DNA from: Gluconobacter potus
GTDB taxonomy: Bacteria > Pseudomonadota > Alphaproteobacteria > Acetobacterales > Acetobacteraceae
Reading direction: 5' to 3'
DNA: 64,000 nucleotides
NCBI RefSeq assembly: GCF_015244705.1
Contig: NZ_JABCQF010000001.1
Coordinates: forward strand, 806,001 to 870,000
This document shows, piece after piece, positions 1-9,144 of this stretch. The position numbers were made by a program, and so were the translations under genes. The notes beneath the pieces are model-generated. The model did not search any database. It was not told the DNA's origin and worked only from the letters and a program-made list of their open reading frames with translations. How positions within the stretch are numbered: position 1 is the first letter of the stretch; the number at the start of each line of letters is the position of its first letter.

Positions 1-958
1 CCAGAGTGGCGGCGTCGGTATCCCCGTCGATCCAGGCAGTGGCCGTCATCCCGCGCGTGCGACGGCCATCCTGCGCGGAGCCTGCCAGATAGAGCAGGCC
101 CTTGTTGCTGATGGCACTGGCAATCGGGGAAAAATCGGGCGAAGTCGCATAGCCGCCGCCCGGCTGATCGTCCCCGTTTTCAGACGCATCCGTCAGTCCT
201 TCCGCGCCTGCGGCACGGGAGAGACACCATTCCAGTTCGCGCTGATCGTCAGCAGCGGAGTTTCCATATCCCAGCGCGTGTGGGCCTTCATCGACCCGTT
301 CGGGATGGGCGCTCTGCATGGGAAGAGTGACATAGACTTCCCTGTGGCTGGCATGAGCCCGCGCAATAATGTCGCTGATATTGCTGACATAAGGCGAAAT
401 CCCAACCGCCACAGGCGCGGGAATACGCGAAAGAACGTCGTAGGTCAGGGCGTCGGAATAGCCAAATCCCTGCAGCACGATTGCAATGGCAGTTTTGTCG
501 GTCGGCAGGGGCGCCGATGCTTGTGGAGAAGGGGAAGCGGCAGAGGACACAACCGGGGGCAAAGCCTGTTGTGTCACAGCGGTCGAAGATCCCGCTGGTG
601 AAGGCGGGATAGCCTTGGCGGGAATGGTGGTGGTCGCCGTCGGTAAGGCCATGTCAGCCGGCTTTGCCGGAACCGGCACGGCGAGTGCCTGCGCTCCAGC
701 GGCTACCACGGTTGTCTCTTTTGGTGCCTGAGTGGAAACAATCGAAGAATTGGCCGGGGAAGTGGGCTGCGCAGGCAGAGGCGGTTTGGACTGCGGAGTG
801 ACCTTAGCGAGAACAACGGGTTTCTGCTGGTGCAACAGAAACGCCGCCGCCCCGGCTCCACCGGCCAGAAGAACGGCCCAGAACGCGATCAGAAGGCGTC
901 CAATAACGGGAAGTCGTTGCCAGAGCCCTGGTCGGCTGGAGGCGGGACGGTTCTGCAC
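1..958 (-). CDS. Divergent polysaccharide deacetylase family protein, C-terminus beyond the window
   Basis: Reading the minus strand from a GTG at 958 gives an open frame that runs off the left edge. It has a short basic N-terminus, one membrane segment (about residues 19-37), a Pro/Ala/Thr-rich linker to about residue 125, and then a globular domain starting with AIAIVLQGFGYSD and containing VYVTLPMQSAHPE. That fits the divergent polysaccharide deacetylase (YibQ-like, NodB-fold) family, which is usually periplasmic and sits beside ctpA and envC. The start was chosen because AAGGAC lies about 10 bases upstream and the gene begins 17 bases after the ctpA stop, so the two are probably co-transcribed. 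The C-terminal part is not visible, so catalytic competence cannot be judged. Confidence 0.8.
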   Translation of the reverse strand, partial: MQNRPASSRPGLWQRLPVIGRLLIAFWAVLLAGGAGAAAFLLHQQKPVVLAKVTPQSKPPLPAQPTSPANSSIVSTQAPKETTVVAAGAQALAVPVPAKPADMALPTATTTIPAKAIPPSPAGSSTAVTQQALPPVVSSAASPSPQASAPLPTDKTAIAIVLQGFGYSDALTYDVLSRIPAPVAVGISPYVSNISDIIARAHASHREVYVTLPMQSAHPERVDEGPHALGYGNSAADDQRELEWCLSRAAGAEGLTDASENGDDQPGGGYATSPDFSPIASAISNKGLLYLAGSAQDGRRTRGMTATAWIDGDTDAATL

Positions 959-975
959 GATCCGGGATGTCCTTG

Positions 976-2433
976 TCAGTGGTGGGCTTCAGGCGGTTTG
1001 GGGGCGGTCGGAGTAGCAGCCTTGACCTCTGTTGCCGGCGCGGTGGCCGGAGCCGGGTTTGACAGGCCTGCCATGGCGTTGATGACCTTGATCGCCTGCT
1101 GAAGCTGGAAGTCGGTTGCAGGCTTCGTGGCATCGAACGCGGGCCAGCTGGCATCCGGCATCTTCGGAATGGATTTCGCGATTGGCGGAATATCGGTGCG
1201 CGGCGTTTCGTTCGTCCGGTTGCCGCCGATATTCGTTAGGATGTGGGACAGGTCGGCCTCACGATAACCATAGGCATCGTCATCCTTCGTCTCGGCAACG
1301 GGGATATCAGGCGTAATGCCAAGTCCCTGAATGGAGCGGCCGGACGGTGTGTAATAACGCGCTGTCGTCAGACGCACGGCACCCTGGTCGCCGATGGGGA
1401 TGAGAGTCTGGACCGAGCCTTTGCCGAAGGTCTTTTCGCCAAGAATAATGGCGCGGTGATGATCCTTCAGGGCGCCAGCCACGATTTCACTGGCCGAAGC
1501 CGAGCCGCCATTCGTCAGGACGACGATCGGCAGGCCATTGGTGATGTCCGTACCCTTGGCATCCCAGCGCTGGTTGTTCTCGGCATGACGCCCACGGATC
1601 GAGACGATTTCACCGTCCTTGATGAAGTCGTCCGAAACGGCAATGGCCTGATCGAGCTTGCCGCCCGGATTGGAGCGCAGGTCAAGGATGATGCCGGTCA
1701 GCTTGCCGCCCGGCGCCTTGGTGGCCTGTGCTTTCAGCTTGTCAAAGGCGGCATGCATGGCGCTTTCGAGATCGTCATCGAACTCGGTCAGGCGGATATA
1801 GCCCGTGCTGCCATACAGCGCAGACTTCACGATCTGGACGTGCACGATCTCACGCGTCATGTCGAAAGTGAGGGTCTTGCCGGTCTTGGGGCGCACGATC
1901 GTCAGGCTGATTTTCGTCCCCGGATCACCACGCATCTTGCGGACGGCCTGATCGAGTGTCAGGTCATCGATGCTCTTGTGGTCCACCATCGTGATGAAAT
2001 CGCCGGGCTGGATACCCGCGCGCGCGGCCGGGGTTCCGTCGATCGGGGAAACGACACGGACATGGCCCGACTCACCCTGCACCTGAAGACCCAGACCGCC
2101 GAACTTGCCGGAGATCTCCGTCTGCATGTCGTGGAACTGGGCCGCCGTCATGTAGGACGAATGGGGATCGAGATTGCCCACCATCCCATCAAGCGCGTTA
2201 TTGATCAGGTCCTTGTCGGAGACGGGGTGGACATATTCTGCCTTCACCACGTCCATGACCGTTCCCAGCAGCGTCAGCAGACGGACGGTTTCCGCGCTGT
2301 TGTCATGGGAGATTTCACGGGCGAGGGCTGCACCCGGAAAGTCGCCGGAGCCAGCAAGACGCAGGGCTCCCGGTCCGACGGCCAGTCCGGCCAGAAAGGC
2401 GGTGCCCAGCAACAGGCCACTGCGAAACTTCAT
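976..2433 (-). CDS. ctpA: S41 family carboxy-terminal processing protease
   Basis: A 485-residue tail-specific serine protease that cleaves C-termini of periplasmic proteins, often murein hydrolases or their regulators. An N-terminal signal sequence (residues 1-25) precedes a PDZ domain (about 112-185, with GIQPGDFITMV). The catalytic domain carries the serine motif NGGSASASE near residues 308-316 and the lysine in KTFGKG (Lys338). The start has GGAG six bases upstream. The gene lies between envC upstream and the deacetylase downstream on the same strand, an order common in alphaproteobacteria. The C-terminus is a Pro/Ala-rich tail ending in His-His. Confidence 0.93.
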   Translation of the reverse strand: MKFRSGLLLGTAFLAGLAVGPGALRLAGSGDFPGAALAREISHDNSAETVRLLTLLGTVMDVVKAEYVHPVSDKDLINNALDGMVGNLDPHSSYMTAAQFHDMQTEISGKFGGLGLQVQGESGHVRVVSPIDGTPAARAGIQPGDFITMVDHKSIDDLTLDQAVRKMRGDPGTKISLTIVRPKTGKTLTFDMTREIVHVQIVKSALYGSTGYIRLTEFDDDLESAMHAAFDKLKAQATKAPGGKLTGIILDLRSNPGGKLDQAIAVSDDFIKDGEIVSIRGRHAENNQRWDAKGTDITNGLPIVVLTNGGSASASEIVAGALKDHHRAIILGEKTFGKGSVQTLIPIGDQGAVRLTTARYYTPSGRSIQGLGITPDIPVAETKDDDAYGYREADLSHILTNIGGNRTNETPRTDIPPIAKSIPKMPDASWPAFDATKPATDFQLQQAIKVINAMAGLSNPAPATAPATEVKAATPTAPKPPEAHH

Positions 2434-2561
2434 GTGATCTCCATCCTCGGGAACGAAGGAACGTACTGACCGTCGTCGCCTCGGAGGCAGACTAGGCCGG
2501 TTCGGGTTGCCAAATTATTAAGAAACGATCCTACAAGGTCAGACGCGCTCGGCAAACCGGA

Positions 2562-3863
2562 TCAGAGGAAAGGAGCGGGGCTGACAACCTGCGTACCATG
2601 CCGGAGCTGGACAAAAAGCATTCCGTCGGAAGCAGGCATCTGGCCCAGTGTGGCAGCTTTCCTGATGCTTTGGCCACCCGAAACATTCAGCTGTCCCAGT
2701 CCGGAAAGCACGAAGCGGTAATTCCGTCCGCAGTCGAGGATCAGCATCTGTCCGAAGGAGCGGAAGGGGCCTGCAAATTCGACTCGGCCCGTGCAGGGGG
2801 CCTGTACGGGCGCCGAAGAGAGGGCGGCATAGGTGATGCCGGTTGCGGGACCGGCTTCGGTCGTCTGGCCCCAGCGGACGGCAACACGGCCTGAGACGGG
2901 GGCGTGACCACTGCCGCTGGAAACGCCCTGTCCGGCCGAAGAGAGCGCCTGGGCCTGCGACCGTGCATGGCGGGCGCGTTCGAGCTGGTGCTGACGGGTC
3001 AGGGCGGCGGCTTCCTTTTCCAGCTCGGCGCGGGCCTGGGCTTCCTGCCGGACAAGCGCGTCGATTTCAGCGGACAGATCCGCTGCGGCCTGCATGGCGT
3101 CGGCCACGGCCTTGCGAGCCTTCTGGGCGCCCTGATCCGCGACGGCTTCCTGCCGTGCCGCAATTTGGGTCCGGGCTGCGGCCGCATTGCGCTCGCGGGT
3201 CTGCTGCGCGAGGAGATCTGCTAGTTCTTTTTGCCGGTTGTCCAGATCAATGCCGATTGCATGCAGTTCGTCTTCGCGCGACTGAAGCGCCTGGGCACGT
3301 TGCTGCGTCAGGCGCGAGAAGCCACCGAGGACGGAGAGCGCGGTGACGCTTTCCGACGCTGTTTCCGGAGAGGCCAGCAGTGCGGCATCCGGTGCGATGG
3401 ACAGGCGTGCTGCGACGGGAAGCAGCGGTTGCAGTGCGGCATTCTGCTGGCGAATATCCGCTTCGACAGCCGTCCGCTTGTCCATCAGTTCCGCAATACT
3501 GGCCTTGAGTGCAAGAATGCGGCTCTGGGTCGTATCTACGGCGGACTGGGCCGTGTGGGTCTGGGCCGTGAAGGCGAGAGTGCGTGCACTGTCCTGTTTC
3601 GCCTTTGCTTCGGCCTGTGCCGAGGCAATCTGTTTTGCTTTCAGGGCTGCTGCTTCATCCGCCTGCCGTTTTTCCAGCGCCCGTCGCGCGGCCTGGGCGC
3701 GGGCAAGGGCTTTCTGGCCCTCGCTGGGCGCGGCGGCCGCCGGTTTTCCCGTATGCTGGAGGTGATGATGAGACGCATGCCGTGCTGTCGCCCAGACAGG
3801 CGACAGGAGCAGGGCGAGCGGCAGGAGATATCGCGGATCAGGCGCTTTCAAGCAGGGAGACAC
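2562..3863 (-). CDS. EnvC-like murein hydrolase activator with degenerate LytM domain
   Basis: A 433-residue protein with a signal-like segment (about residues 10-28), a long Ala/Gln/Arg/Glu-rich coiled coil (about 45-300) and a C-terminal M23/LytM-like domain (about 325-433). In the LytM domain the zinc-binding histidines of active M23 peptidases are not visible: the usual LYGH-type motif reads SGLGQLN. That is the pattern of EnvC-type activators, which stimulate amidases at the division site instead of cutting peptidoglycan. The GTG start at 3863 overlaps the end of gpmI by 26 bases; a TTG at 3851 is an alternative. Co-directional with gpmI and ctpA. Confidence 0.82.
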   Translation of the reverse strand: MSPCLKAPDPRYLLPLALLLSPVWATARHASHHHLQHTGKPAAAAPSEGQKALARAQAARRALEKRQADEAAALKAKQIASAQAEAKAKQDSARTLAFTAQTHTAQSAVDTTQSRILALKASIAELMDKRTAVEADIRQQNAALQPLLPVAARLSIAPDAALLASPETASESVTALSVLGGFSRLTQQRAQALQSREDELHAIGIDLDNRQKELADLLAQQTRERNAAAARTQIAARQEAVADQGAQKARKAVADAMQAAADLSAEIDALVRQEAQARAELEKEAAALTRQHQLERARHARSQAQALSSAGQGVSSGSGHAPVSGRVAVRWGQTTEAGPATGITYAALSSAPVQAPCTGRVEFAGPFRSFGQMLILDCGRNYRFVLSGLGQLNVSGGQSIRKAATLGQMPASDGMLFVQLRHGTQVVSPAPFL

Positions 3864-5370
3864 CCGTCATCGCGTCAGGCTGTTTCACGCCCATCAGCGC
3901 CAGCATGGTCGGTGCCAGATCGGCCAGACGGCCGTCATGGATGGTCTCCCCCTCGGCATGCGCCAGGATGACGGGCACCACGTTGAGCGTGTGGGACGTG
4001 TGTGCGCCGCCTGTCACGGGGTCCCGCATGGTTTCGCAGTTGCCATGATCGGCGGTGACGAGCAGAACGCCGCCCGCTTTGACAATGGCTTCATTGATGC
4101 GGCCCAGCCCCTGATCGACGGTCTCGCAGGCCTTGATGGCGGCGGACAGGGAGCCGGTATGGCCGACCATGTCCGGATTGGCGAAGTTCAGGACGATCAT
4201 GTCGAATTTGCCGCTTTCGATGGCGGCAACGGCCTTGTCCGTCAGTTCAGGGGCGGACATCTCGGGCTGCAGATCGTAGGTCGCGACCTTGGGTGAGGGG
4301 ACCAGAATGCGCTCTTCACCTTCGAACTGGACTTCGCGGCCCCCGTTCAGGAAGTAGGTGACGTGCGGATATTTCTCCGTTTCGGCCATGCGGAGCTGGG
4401 TCCGCCCTGCCTTGGCCACCACGTCTCCCAGCAGATTCTCAAGCGGCACTTTGGGGAACAGGATGCTCATGTAAGGTGCCAGATGATCGGAATAGCGCGA
4501 CATGCCGCAGACGGCTGCGAATTTCACCTTCCGGCCGCTGTCATACTCCGCGAAATCCGGCAGGACGAGGACGTCCAGCAGCTGACGGATCCGGTCTGCA
4601 CGGAAATTGCAGGCCAGAATGCCGTCCCCGTCCTTCATGCCGGCATAATCGCCCAGAACGGTGGGAAGAACGAATTCGTCTCCCTTGTCGCTGGCGTAGC
4701 TGGCCTGAAGGGCCGAGAGAGCGTCCTTCGCGTGGGGGCCTTTTGCGTCCCGGATGGCCTCGACGGCGAGGGCGACGCGCTCCCAGCGGCGATCCCGGTC
4801 CATGGCGTAATAACGGCCGCTCAGCGTTGCAATCTGCACGCTGTCAGGCAGGTCCTTCAGGAATTTCCCGATGAAGTCCTCACCCGAGCGCGGCGCCGTA
4901 TCGCGGCCATCGCTGAAGATGTGAACGGCCACGGGCACACCCGCCGCGCTGACGATTTTTGCCAGTGCGACCACATGGTCCTGATGGGCATGCACACCGC
5001 CGGGCGAGATCAGGCCCATGAGGTGGCAGGTTCCGCCAGACGCCTTCAGGGCCGCGATGAACTCCAGCAGAGCGGGGTTCTGTGCCAGGGAGCCGTCCCG
5101 GGCGCTGCGGGAGATGCGGGGGAGTTCCTGCATCACGACACGGCCGGCACCGATATTCAGATGTCCGACTTCGGAATTGCCCATCTGCCCGTCCGGCAGG
5201 CCGACATCCTCGCCCGAGGTTTTCAGGAAGGCGTGGGGGCTTGTGGCCCAGAGGGTGTCGAAAGTCGGAGTGTTTGCGAGACGGACCGCATTATCGGACT
5301 CATCCTCGCGCCAGCCGAAGCCGTCGAGAATGACGAGCATGACGGGGCGGGGTGTTGAGGATGCGGACAT
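3838..5370 (-). CDS. gpmI: 2,3-bisphosphoglycerate-independent phosphoglycerate mutase
   Basis: A 510-residue enzyme interconverting 3- and 2-phosphoglycerate in the cytoplasm with two metal ions. The first metal-binding Asp is in ILDGFGW (Asp16), and the phosphorylated Ser is in MGNSEVGH (Ser66). Further conserved blocks include SDGRDTAP, GRYYAMDRD, NFRADRIRQL and a C-terminal TADHGNCE. The length is normal for the family. It is the first gene of a minus-strand run gpmI-envC-ctpA-deacetylase, an association common in alphaproteobacteria. Confidence 0.96.
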   Translation of the reverse strand: MSASSTPRPVMLVILDGFGWREDESDNAVRLANTPTFDTLWATSPHAFLKTSGEDVGLPDGQMGNSEVGHLNIGAGRVVMQELPRISRSARDGSLAQNPALLEFIAALKASGGTCHLMGLISPGGVHAHQDHVVALAKIVSAAGVPVAVHIFSDGRDTAPRSGEDFIGKFLKDLPDSVQIATLSGRYYAMDRDRRWERVALAVEAIRDAKGPHAKDALSALQASYASDKGDEFVLPTVLGDYAGMKDGDGILACNFRADRIRQLLDVLVLPDFAEYDSGRKVKFAAVCGMSRYSDHLAPYMSILFPKVPLENLLGDVVAKAGRTQLRMAETEKYPHVTYFLNGGREVQFEGEERILVPSPKVATYDLQPEMSAPELTDKAVAAIESGKFDMIVLNFANPDMVGHTGSLSAAIKACETVDQGLGRINEAIVKAGGVLLVTADHGNCETMRDPVTGGAHTSHTLNVVPVILAHAEGETIHDGRLADLAPTMLALMGVKQPDAMTGVSLLESA

Positions 5371-5438
5371 GGGATGTCTCCTGCAGGAAAGGAGGAATGG
5401 GACTGTTACCCATCATGCCATCATTCCCCACAAATGCG

Positions 5439-5463
5439 AACGCCCGCCATGAGGGCGGGCGTT
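5439..5463. terminator. Hairpin between csbD and gpmI
   Basis: A perfect 10-bp stem, AACGCCCGCC pairing with GGCGGGCGTT around a 5-base loop, lies just after the csbD stop on the minus strand and upstream of gpmI. No clear U-tract follows on either strand, so it may be an imperfect terminator or an attenuating or stabilising hairpin. Confidence 0.5.
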
Positions 5464-5486
5464 GCATTGTGATCGGGGAACAGGCT

Positions 5487-5678
5487 TCAGAGCTTGTCGA
5501 TGCCGCTCTTGACCGCATCCTTGGCGTCGCCCGTGGTCTTCTGGACCTTGCCCTTGAGGTTCTGGGCCACGCCTTCGCCTTCAAGTTCCTTGTCGTTCGT
5601 CAGATGCCCGACTTCTTCCTTGATCTTGCCGGTCACCTGATTGGCAACGCCCTTGATCTTTTCTTCGATGGAACTCAT
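5487..5678 (-). CDS. CsbD family stress protein
   Basis: A 63-residue hydrophilic protein rich in Lys, Glu and Gly. The repeated pattern KGVANQVTGKIKE and NLKGKVQKTTGDAKDA is diagnostic of the CsbD family. Family members are small, abundant proteins induced by general stress and stationary phase; the biochemical role is unknown. GGAAGGA precedes the start. A GCAAC-N16-CGTT pair upstream could be an ECF-type promoter. Confidence 0.9.
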   Translation of the reverse strand: MSSIEEKIKGVANQVTGKIKEEVGHLTNDKELEGEGVAQNLKGKVQKTTGDAKDAVKSGIDKL

Positions 5679-5714
5679 GACCGGATCCTTCCGTCTTGAT
5701 GTTGTACAATCCCT

Positions 5715-5739
5715 AACGGGCGTCTCTGCGTCGGGTTGC
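5715..5739 (-). promoter_or_regulatory. Possible ECF (EcfG-like) promoter for csbD
   Basis: On the minus strand GCAAC and CGTT are separated by 16 bases, one mismatch from the alphaproteobacterial general-stress pattern GGAAC-N16/17-CGTT. They sit about 37 bases before the csbD start. csbD genes are classic members of such regulons, but whether this organism has an EcfG system cannot be told from the window. Confidence 0.3.
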
Positions 5740-5827
5740 GCCAGGACAGTTTAAGATGCGTGACAAAATACGGCCGCGCTTTCATACATCGTCAGAAGAC
5801 GCCTTTCAGATTTTCCGGAGAACCAGC

Positions 5828-6244
5828 ATGACCCAGAGTTGCGGCCCAAATGGGCAGACCGGCAGTGGCTGCGGTGTTGGCCTGACACCGGAACAGCGGC
5901 GTATCCTTCATGAACACGGAACGGAACGTCCCGGCTCCAGCCCCCTCAACGACGAGAAGCGCGCGGGGATTTATGCCTGTGCGGCCTGCGGGCGCCCGCT
6001 TTTTGCTTCGGAAATGAAATATGATAGCGGCAGTGGCTGGCCCTCGTTTTTCCAGGCTCTGCCGGATGGCGTCGAAACCACGCAGGACAGCCGCTATGGC
6101 ATGGTCCGCACCGAAGTCCATTGCGCGAACTGCAAGGGCCATCTGGGGCATGTCTTTCCCGATGGTCCGCCGCCTACGGGACTTCGTTACTGCATGAACG
6201 GTCTGGCGCTCGATTTCCGCCCGGCCGAAGGAGAAAAAGCATGA
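5828..6244 (+). CDS. msrB: Peptide-methionine (R)-S-oxide reductase
   Basis: A 138-residue cytoplasmic repair enzyme reducing methionine-R-sulfoxide. The zinc site is two CxxC pairs (Cys51/54 and Cys99/102), the catalytic Cys is in RYCMN (Cys122), and GSGWPSF and GHVFPDGP are conserved. The ATG at 5828 is preceded by GGAG; an in-frame start 72 bases earlier would add residues with no similarity. The last four bases overlap the upp start (ATGA), so the two are translationally coupled. Confidence 0.95.
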   Translation: MTQSCGPNGQTGSGCGVGLTPEQRRILHEHGTERPGSSPLNDEKRAGIYACAACGRPLFASEMKYDSGSGWPSFFQALPDGVETTQDSRYGMVRTEVHCANCKGHLGHVFPDGPPPTGLRYCMNGLALDFRPAEGEKA

Positions 6245-6879
6245 GTCAGGCGCTGCCGCCTATCGTCCTCGACCACCCGCTGGTGCGCCACAAGCTGACC
6301 CGTCTGCGTGACCGCAATACCTCCACGGCCGGGTTCCGTCGCCTGACGCGCGAACTCAGCCTGCTGCTGGCTTACGAAGCCACGCGCAATCTGTCGCTGG
6401 CGCCGCGGCATATCGAGGCGCCGAGCGGCCCGATGGAAGGCGAGGAACTGGACGGCAAGAAGCTGTGTTTCGTCTCCATCCTACGTGCCGGAAACGGTCT
6501 GCTGGATGGCATGCTGGATCTGGTGCCGTCCGCACGTGTCGGCCATATCGGTCTACGCCGCGATCACGAAACGCTGGAAGTCAGCGAATACTACTTCAAC
6601 ATGCCCAGCGATGTTCCGGGACGGACCTGCATTGTGCTCGATCCGATGCTGGCAACAGGGCACTCCGCCGCTGCGGCCATTACCCGCGTGAAGGCGGCTG
6701 GCGCCAAGGATCCGGTTTTTGCCTGCCTGCTGGCCGTGCCGGAAGGGATTGCCCATGTGCAGGGACTGCACCCTGATGTGCAGATCGTGACCTGCTCCAT
6801 CGACAGCCATCTGGACGGACACGGCTATATCGTTCCGGGCCTCGGCGATGCAGGCGACCGTCTGTTCGGTACGCGCTGA
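6241..6879 (+). CDS. upp: Uracil phosphoribosyltransferase
   Basis: A 212-residue pyrimidine salvage enzyme forming UMP from uracil and PRPP. Conserved pieces are [13 protein letters not shown] (about 79-91), the PRPP loop [11 protein letters not shown] (about 133-143) and a C-terminal [13 protein letters not shown] motif that closes over uracil. The length matches the family. The start is fixed by the four-base overlap with msrB, and no separate promoter is evident. Confidence 0.95.
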   Translation: MSQALPPIVLDHPLVRHKLTRLRDRNTSTAGFRRLTRELSLLLAYEATRNLSLAPRHIEAPSGPMEGEELDGKKLCFVSILRAGNGLLDGMLDLVPSARVGHIGLRRDHETLEVSEYYFNMPSDVPGRTCIVLDPMLATGHSAAAAITRVKAAGAKDPVFACLLAVPEGIAHVQGLHPDVQIVTCSIDSHLDGHGYIVPGLGDAGDRLFGTR

Positions 6880-6960
6880 GGCTTTGGCACACGCTCTTGT
6901 GTGCTGAAACTTCCGCGGTTTTGTGGCGGGTATGGGGGCTCATCCAGAAGGGAGCGTTCC

Positions 6961-7248
6961 ATGCCTGCCTATGCTGTATTCATTCGTGAAAAACTGACTG
7001 ACCCAGCCGAATTTCAGAAATATTCGGAGGTGGTCGGTGAAACCTTCAAGGGTTTTCCAGCCAAGATCCTCGCGGCTTATGGCAAGCAGGAAAAACTCGA
7101 AGGCACCGAGCCTGATGGTGTCGTGATTATCGAGTTTCCGGACGCGGCCTCGGCCCGGGCCTGGTATGAAAGCCCGGCCTACCAGAAGGCCGCCGCGCAT
7201 CGCTGGAAAGCCGGGCCCTATAACGTTGTTATCGTGGACGGTCTCTGA
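6961..7248 (+). CDS. DUF1330 domain-containing protein
   Basis: A 95-residue protein of the dimeric alpha/beta-barrel type. Recognisable features are the N-terminal MPAYAVFIRE, a central VVIIEFPDAASARAWYES block and the C-terminal PYNVVIVDGL. Family members are small cytoplasmic proteins of unknown function. GGAG lies seven bases before the ATG. It follows upp by 81 bases and converges on ilvA, leaving only three bases between the two stop codons. Confidence 0.88.
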   Translation: MPAYAVFIREKLTDPAEFQKYSEVVGETFKGFPAKILAAYGKQEKLEGTEPDGVVIIEFPDAASARAWYESPAYQKAAAHRWKAGPYNVVIVDGL

Positions 7249-7251
7249 AGA

Positions 7252-8478
7252 TCAGTCGCGCCGGACGATGTAATGCCGCGCCAGATCAGTCTCGATCTGG
7301 TGGGCATGTTCGGTGTCGCGGGCTTCCACCATCACCAGCAGTTCTGCCGTCTGAACGGACGGGGACGCGAACAGGCGGTGATGGGAGACTTCAATGATGT
7401 TCCCGCCGTAATTGCCGATACGGGCCGAAATGTCCGCCAGCATGCCCGGACGGTCGGGGATCTGGAAGATCAGACGCAGGATCCGTCCGTCCCGGAGCAG
7501 GGAGCGCAGGATCGTATTGGCGAGGATACGGGCGTTGATGTTGCCGCCGGACAGGGGCAACGCAACGCGGCGTCCCTTGAACAGCTCCGGATAGGCCAGA
7601 ACGGCTGCAAGGCCCGTGGCACCTGCACCTTCACAGACCTGCTTGGCCTTTTCGGCCAGCGTCGTGATGGCGCTTTCGACCTGAAGCTCGCTGACGACGA
7701 GGATCTTCGAGATCTTGTTGCGAAAGGCGTTCAGGCAGTGGTCGCCGAGCCTTGTGACGGCGATACCTTCCGCGATGGTCGAGCCGCCCTGCGTCGGGCC
7801 GTCTTCCTGCGGGTAGTTGGACAGGGACGCATAGGCCTCGACCTGTACGCCAATGACCTCGACATCCGGGCGAAGTGCGGCCATGACAGTCGCAAATCCA
7901 CCGATCAGGCCACCGCCGCCCACGGGCACGACAACCGTATCGATGTCCGGAGCATCTTCCAGAAGCTCCAGCGCCGCAGTGCCCTGACCGGCGATGACGG
8001 CAGGGTCGTTGAACGGATGGACGAGAACGCGGCCATCCTGCTTCTGGAGTTCGGCAGCGGTCTCGCTGGCCTGTGCGAAATCGTCCCCTGCGAGCACGAC
8101 ATTCGCGCCCCAGGCCTGCGTTGCCGCGACCTTGGTGGCTGGCGTGAAGCGCGGCATGACGATGGTGGCATCAATGCCGAGAAGACTGGCCTGACGGGCC
8201 ACACCCTGTGCGTGATTGCCTGCCGAGACGGTAATGACGCCGCGCGCCCGCTCTTCCGGCGTCAGGAGGGCCATCTTGTTGGCCGCTCCGCGCTCCTTGA
8301 AGGAGCCGATCGCCTGAAGGTTTTCGAGCTTGAGCGTAATTTCCGCGCCTGTCAGCCGGGAAAGGGCCGGGCAGGCGATGGTCGGCGTGCGGACCACCGT
8401 GGACGCGATGCGCTCATGGGCGCTCTCGATATCCGCGATGGTCACGGCAGGGGTGGTGGACGTCAGGACGTCAGACAT
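7252..8478 (-). CDS. ilvA: Threonine ammonia-lyase (threonine dehydratase)
   Basis: A 408-residue PLP enzyme converting threonine to 2-oxobutanoate, the first step of isoleucine synthesis. The PLP lysine is in GSFKERGA (Lys61), the SAGNHAQG block is at about 85-92, and the phosphate-binding glycine loop VGGGGLIGG is near 186-194. A single ACT-like regulatory domain (about 330-405) ends the protein, as in the short form of the family. The ATG overlaps the greA stop by one base (TGATG), so greA-ilvA is a coupled pair. Confidence 0.93.
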   Translation of the reverse strand: MSDVLTSTTPAVTIADIESAHERIASTVVRTPTIACPALSRLTGAEITLKLENLQAIGSFKERGAANKMALLTPEERARGVITVSAGNHAQGVARQASLLGIDATIVMPRFTPATKVAATQAWGANVVLAGDDFAQASETAAELQKQDGRVLVHPFNDPAVIAGQGTAALELLEDAPDIDTVVVPVGGGGLIGGFATVMAALRPDVEVIGVQVEAYASLSNYPQEDGPTQGGSTIAEGIAVTRLGDHCLNAFRNKISKILVVSELQVESAITTLAEKAKQVCEGAGATGLAAVLAYPELFKGRRVALPLSGGNINARILANTILRSLLRDGRILRLIFQIPDRPGMLADISARIGNYGGNIIEVSHHRLFASPSVQTAELLVMVEARDTEHAHQIETDLARHYIVRRD

Positions 8479-8951
8479 CAGCGATATGTGACCTTGAGGA
8501 TTTCATAGGTCCGGTCTCCGCCAGGGGCGGGAACGGAAACGGAGTCACCGACATCCTTGCCGATCAGGGCCTTGGCCAGAGGCGAGGAAATCGAGATCAG
8601 GCCCTGCTTGATGTCGGCCTCATGAACGCCAACGATCTGGTACAGGGCTTCCTTGTCGGTCTCTTCGTCGACGAGTTCGATATGCGCGCCAAAACGGACG
8701 CGCGTTCCGGTCAGCGTCGAAGGGTCGATCACCTCGGCATTGGAGATGATGCCTTCCAGCTCCAGAACGCGGCCTTCGATGAAGGACTGGCGGTCACGGG
8801 CGGCGTGGTACTCGGCATTTTCGGACAGGTCACCATGTTCGCGGGCTTCTGCAATGGCACGGATGACGGCCGGGCGGTCAACGCTCTTGAGGGTCCGCAG
8901 CTCGTCTTCGAGACGCTGCTGTCCCTTCGCGGTCATGGGGATCTTCTGCAC
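8478..8951 (-). CDS. greA: Transcription elongation factor GreA
   Basis: A 157-residue factor that rescues backtracked RNA polymerase. The N-terminal coiled-coil (about 1-75) contains LRTLKSVDRPAVIRAI and the acidic tip region AREHGDLSENAEYHAAR. The C-terminal FKBP-like domain ends in FEILKVTYR-like residues (YEILKVTYR). The length is standard. It is the first gene of the greA-ilvA unit, with a spacer of about 190 bases before the next gene. Confidence 0.95.
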   Translation of the reverse strand: MQKIPMTAKGQQRLEDELRTLKSVDRPAVIRAIAEAREHGDLSENAEYHAARDRQSFIEGRVLELEGIISNAEVIDPSTLTGTRVRFGAHIELVDEETDKEALYQIVGVHEADIKQGLISISSPLAKALIGKDVGDSVSVPAPGGDRTYEILKVTYR

Positions 8952-9144
8952 TCTGAAATCCTCGAAAAAGCGTGACTGAAATTATGATGAAGCCAGACAA
9001 CCTAGGGTTTGCCGGGGTTTTTTGCAAGGTGGGGCGGTATGATGCCTGTGTATGTCAGGCCTGATGCTGTTCCCATAGGCCGGGGTGGCTCATGGGCTGA
9101 ACTGCGTGAAAGTGCAGGCCCGGCGAGAGGCAGTCTGTGTAAGA

